From: JBEAOO01 sp041164825
Lineage (GTDB): Bacteria; Pseudomonadota; Gammaproteobacteria; Burkholderiales; Burkholderiaceae_C
Direction of reading: 5' to 3'
Assembly (NCBI GenBank): GCA_041164825.1
Contig: JBEAOO010000183.1
Coordinates: 1-7,730, forward strand
Length of the DNA stretch: 7,730 nt
This document shows positions 5,801-7,730 of this stretch, piece after piece. The translations under genes and the position numbers were made by a program. Positions within the stretch are counted from its first letter, which is position 1, and each line of letters starts with the position of its first letter. The notes below the pieces were generated by a model. It was given only the letters and a program-made list of their open reading frames with translations, ran no database searches and was not told the origin of the DNA.

Positions 5801-6760
5801 TCAGGGCTGTCCGACGCCGGCCTTGAGCATCAACATGGATTCCTCCAACAGATTGGGGATCTCGTAGAAGTCACTCAGCAGATGCGCGTCGTCGACACTG
5901 CCCATGGCGTGCGCCCAGTTGTCGCGCACATCTTCCGGCGTCAGGTTCCGCTTCTGATAGCCCAACGGTTCGGCGTAGATCACGCGCGCAATTCGGCCAC
6001 CGCTCACGCTGAAGCTCGCGCCCGAAACAGGGCATTCGTCGTGCAACAAATAGCCAGACGCGGCGGCCACGCTGTCCGGCGTTGCATATTTTTCGAGGAA
6101 TTCGCCTTCCGGTGTGCCCTTGAGCAGATCCCAATTCATGCGGCTGTAGGCCAGCGGCAGGATAGCGTTGGCCTTGATGCCCAGCTTCTCGCCGAACCCG
6201 CCCACCTGCCGGGTGTAGGCCATCACGGCCGACTTGGCCATGACGTACGACCCCCACCAGTTGCCATCGGGTTGGTTGAAGCCGAACACCGAGGCCGAGC
6301 TGGTGTTGAGAATGCGGCCAAACTTCTGCGCCAGCATGTGCGGCCAGGCCGCGCGCACAACGAGCATGGGCCCCTCCAGCAGAATCTTCATGTTGCGCTC
6401 GAACAGCGGGCCTGGCTCTTCGTGCACGTTGTCGCAAACCGCAATACCAGCGTTGTTGATGATGATGTCAATGCGCCCGAAGTGATCGATGGCGGTCTGC
6501 ACCATGCGCGCCGCACCTTGTGGGTCGGACACGCTGTCCGCGTTGACCACCGCTTCGGCACCCAGCGCGCGCAGTTCAGCCACCACCTTTTCGCCAGGGT
6601 TCGGCCCGGCTTTGCTGGACTCACCGGCCACCGTGGTGTGGTAGTCGTTGATCACGATCTTGGCGCCGCGGGAGGCCAACAGCATGGCATGCGCCCGACC
6701 GATCGACCCGCCACCACCGGTCACCAAAGCAACACGGCCCTCAAAGCTCAACTTGTTCAT
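5801..6760 (-). CDS. Short-chain dehydrogenase/reductase, MFE-2 (17-beta-HSD4) dehydrogenase-like
   Basis: NAD(P)-dependent alcohol/ketone oxidoreductase, cytoplasmic. Across 319 residues the SDR landmarks appear in order: the cofactor motif TGGGGSIG at 14-21, the loop after the second strand with Asp39 (INDY), NNAG at 102-105, the catalytic serine region NTSSAS at 152-157, and Tyr172-xxx-Lys176. The insertion after INDY and the stretch through FGRIDIIINNAG resemble the (3R)-hydroxyacyl-CoA dehydrogenase unit of MFE-2. About 60 residues extend beyond the usual SDR core (ARVIYAEPLGY to the end), and the serine-to-tyrosine spacing is longer than normal. The ATG at 6760 has AAGGAG six bases upstream. 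Next to a P450-type ferredoxin and an oxocamphor-hydrolase-like enzyme, it most likely oxidises a ring alcohol to the ketone; a hydroxyacyl-CoA dehydrogenase role is the alternative. Confidence 0.9.
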   Translation of the reverse strand: MNKLSFEGRVALVTGGGGSIGRAHAMLLASRGAKIVINDYHTTVAGESSKAGPNPGEKVVAELRALGAEAVVNADSVSDPQGAARMVQTAIDHFGRIDIIINNAGIAVCDNVHEEPGPLFERNMKILLEGPMLVVRAAWPHMLAQKFGRILNTSSASVFGFNQPDGNWWGSYVMAKSAVMAYTRQVGGFGEKLGIKANAILPLAYSRMNWDLLKGTPEGEFLEKYATPDSVAAASGYLLHDECPVSGASFSVSGGRIARVIYAEPLGYQKRNLTPEDVRDNWAHAMGSVDDAHLLSDFYEIPNLLEESMLMLKAGVGQP

Positions 6761-6870
6761 GTCATTCTCCTTACCGAGCGCGAATGCGCGTCGGCCGGTT
6801 CCATCTCAACGGTGGACTCACGTTGCACCGGCAACGCAGTCCTTCGAATCGAAAAAGTGCGGCCTGCGAG

Positions 6871-7071
6871 CTACTCTTCGATGATCGTCATTGCTCGCTC
6901 CGGGCACTTCTCGGCGCCGAGGCGGGCAGCAGCCTCCAGCGCCACGGGCACGGCGACGGTCTTTCCGCGATCGGCGTTGTAACCGTTGTCGTCGAGCGAG
7001 TAGAACTCTGGTGCAACGACCCAGCAGCGGCCATGGCCGGTGCACAGATCGGGATCAATCTTCACTTTCAT
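6871..7071 (-). CDS. [3Fe-4S] ferredoxin of the cytochrome P450 partner type
   Basis: A 66-residue soluble electron carrier. It has three cysteines in the pattern C10-x2-H13-x2-C16 ... C56-P57, the form seen in single-cluster [3Fe-4S] ferredoxins that feed bacterial cytochromes P450; a histidine takes the place of the second cysteine of a 4Fe motif. The acidic C-terminus (MTIIEE) and the PEFYSLDDNGYN segment (21-32) are usual for the group. The ATG at 7071 has AGGA six bases upstream. It lies 45 bp after the oxocamphor-hydrolase-like gene and 110 bp before the SDR. No P450 or ferredoxin reductase is in the window, so the partner is probably encoded beyond 7730 or elsewhere. The 110-bp gap holds only a short inverted repeat (GTTGC-CGGT-GCAAC). 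Confidence 0.93.
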   Translation of the reverse strand: MKVKIDPDLCTGHGRCWVVAPEFYSLDDNGYNADRGKTVAVPVALEAAARLGAEKCPERAMTIIEE

Positions 7072-7116
7072 GGGACATCCTTGGTGCGAGTGTTCAATGG
7101 CGCCAACCGTGAAGGT

Positions 7117-7730
7117 TCAGCGCACGTCTTTCATGCGCCCGGCAACAGGCAGCTGATCGATGGCAGCCAGCGCCTCGAAGGCCAAGCCGTAGCCAAGGCC
7201 CTCTTGCAGCAGGCGCTTGATGCGTTGAGTCAGCGCCAAGCGTGTGTAGCGGCGGGTCAGGTTCGGCATCGCAGCGATGTAGCGCGCCAATTCGCGTGCG
7301 CGGTCCATCAGCCTGTCCGGAGCGAGCACTTCGTTGACGGCGCCGTATGCCAGTGCCGTCTTCGCATCGAGTTCCTGACCGGAGATCAAAAAGTAGCGCC
7401 CGCGATTCGGGCCCAGCACATGGGGCCAGACCACGTGCGCGCCATCGCCCGGAACAATGCCGGACATGAAGTGCGGCGCATCTTGGAAAAGAGCCGTGTC
7501 CGAGGCCAGCACCACATCGGCCAGGACCGGGATCTCGGGGTGGATGCGCGCCGGCCCATTGACCGCCGCAATCACGGGCACCTCGATGTCCATCAGGTTG
7601 GTCAACAACCGGCGACCGTCGTAAATGATGTGGTCCCAATCGCCGGGTGAACTCAGCTTGAAGCTGGCTGCATTGATATCCACGCAGTAGCTCGCCCCCG
7701 TGCCGGTCATGATCACCACTTTGTTGCCAC
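7117..7730 (-). CDS. 6-oxocamphor hydrolase-like crotonase (beta-diketone C-C hydrolase), N-terminal part outside the window
   Basis: Crotonase-fold enzyme. Its closest recognised relative is 6-oxocamphor hydrolase of Rhodococcus, which cleaves a cyclic beta-diketone by a retro-Claisen reaction without CoA. Counting from the GTG codon at 7719, the stretches NGPARIHPEIPVLADVVLA (54-72) and FQDAPHFMSGIVPGDGAHVV (78-97) carry His60, His83 and Asp92, and Glu182 sits in FEALAAID. These match His122, His145, Asp154 and Glu244 of the Rhodococcus enzyme with one constant offset of 62, so the alignment has no gaps (comparison from memory). The usual crotonase oxyanion-hole GGG after AAVNG is replaced by the HPE segment, as in that enzyme and unlike enoyl-CoA hydratases. 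The frame runs off the right edge, so roughly 60 N-terminal residues, including the expected His45 region, are unseen. The GTG is an internal codon, not a start. The ferredoxin gene follows by 45 bp. Confidence 0.9.
   Translation of the reverse strand, partial: GNKVVIMTGTGASYCVDINAASFKLSSPGDWDHIIYDGRRLLTNLMDIEVPVIAAVNGPARIHPEIPVLADVVLASDTALFQDAPHFMSGIVPGDGAHVVWPHVLGPNRGRYFLISGQELDAKTALAYGAVNEVLAPDRLMDRARELARYIAAMPNLTRRYTRLALTQRIKRLLQEGLGYGLAFEALAAIDQLPVAGRMKDVR

Noticed and set aside
5882..7650. Long plus-strand open frames opposite the SDR, ferredoxin and crotonase genes
   Set aside because: The minus-strand frames carry clear family motifs; the opposite frames have low-complexity, Arg/His/Gln-rich composition and no motif.

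Overview
The window is a compact, GC-rich (clearly above 55% by eye) bacterial catabolic cluster. All ten recognisable genes lie on the minus strand, so transcription runs from high to low coordinates. Both edge genes are cut. Shine-Dalgarno sequences are strong (AAGGAG, GAGGAG) and the gaps are short. The style would fit a proteobacterium, but nothing in the window fixes the taxon. I see no mobile element, RNA gene or CRISPR array.

Upstream block (7730 down to 4044), in transcription order: a 6-oxocamphor hydrolase-like crotonase (C-C bond hydrolase of cyclic beta-diketones, 5' end cut); a small [3Fe-4S] ferredoxin of the cytochrome-P450 partner type; an SDR dehydrogenase resembling the dehydrogenase part of MFE-2; a six-helix membrane protein I do not recognise; and a cytochrome-oxidase-subunit-III-like (NorE-like) protein overlapping by 4 bp a subunit-IV-like (NorF-like) protein. 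A perfect 13-bp stem-loop separates the six-helix gene from the oxidase-like pair.

Downstream block (3717 to 1): a 326-bp gene-free gap holds a promoter whose spacer is almost exactly filled by an 18-bp palindrome, probably a repressor operator. It is followed by a hotdog thioesterase, a type I Baeyer-Villiger monooxygenase (BVMO) coupled to it by a 1-bp stop/start overlap, an SMP-30/gluconolactonase-type hydrolase, and the N-terminal half of a CaiB/BaiF (family III) CoA-transferase.

How the genes may work together (inference): the chemistry fits breakdown of a bicyclic terpenoid or similar alicyclic compound. An off-window P450 fed by the ferredoxin would hydroxylate the ring, and the SDR would oxidise the alcohol to a diketone. 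The oxocamphor-hydrolase-like enzyme would cleave the diketone to a keto acid. The BVMO would turn the remaining cyclic ketone into a lactone and the SMP-30 protein would open it. The CoA-transferase and thioesterase would handle the CoA esters. This parallels the 6-oxocamphor route known from a camphor-degrading Rhodococcus, but the actual substrate cannot be read from the sequence. The least explained part is the set of three membrane proteins (six-helix protein plus orphan NorE/NorF-like pair) with no oxidase catalytic subunit nearby.
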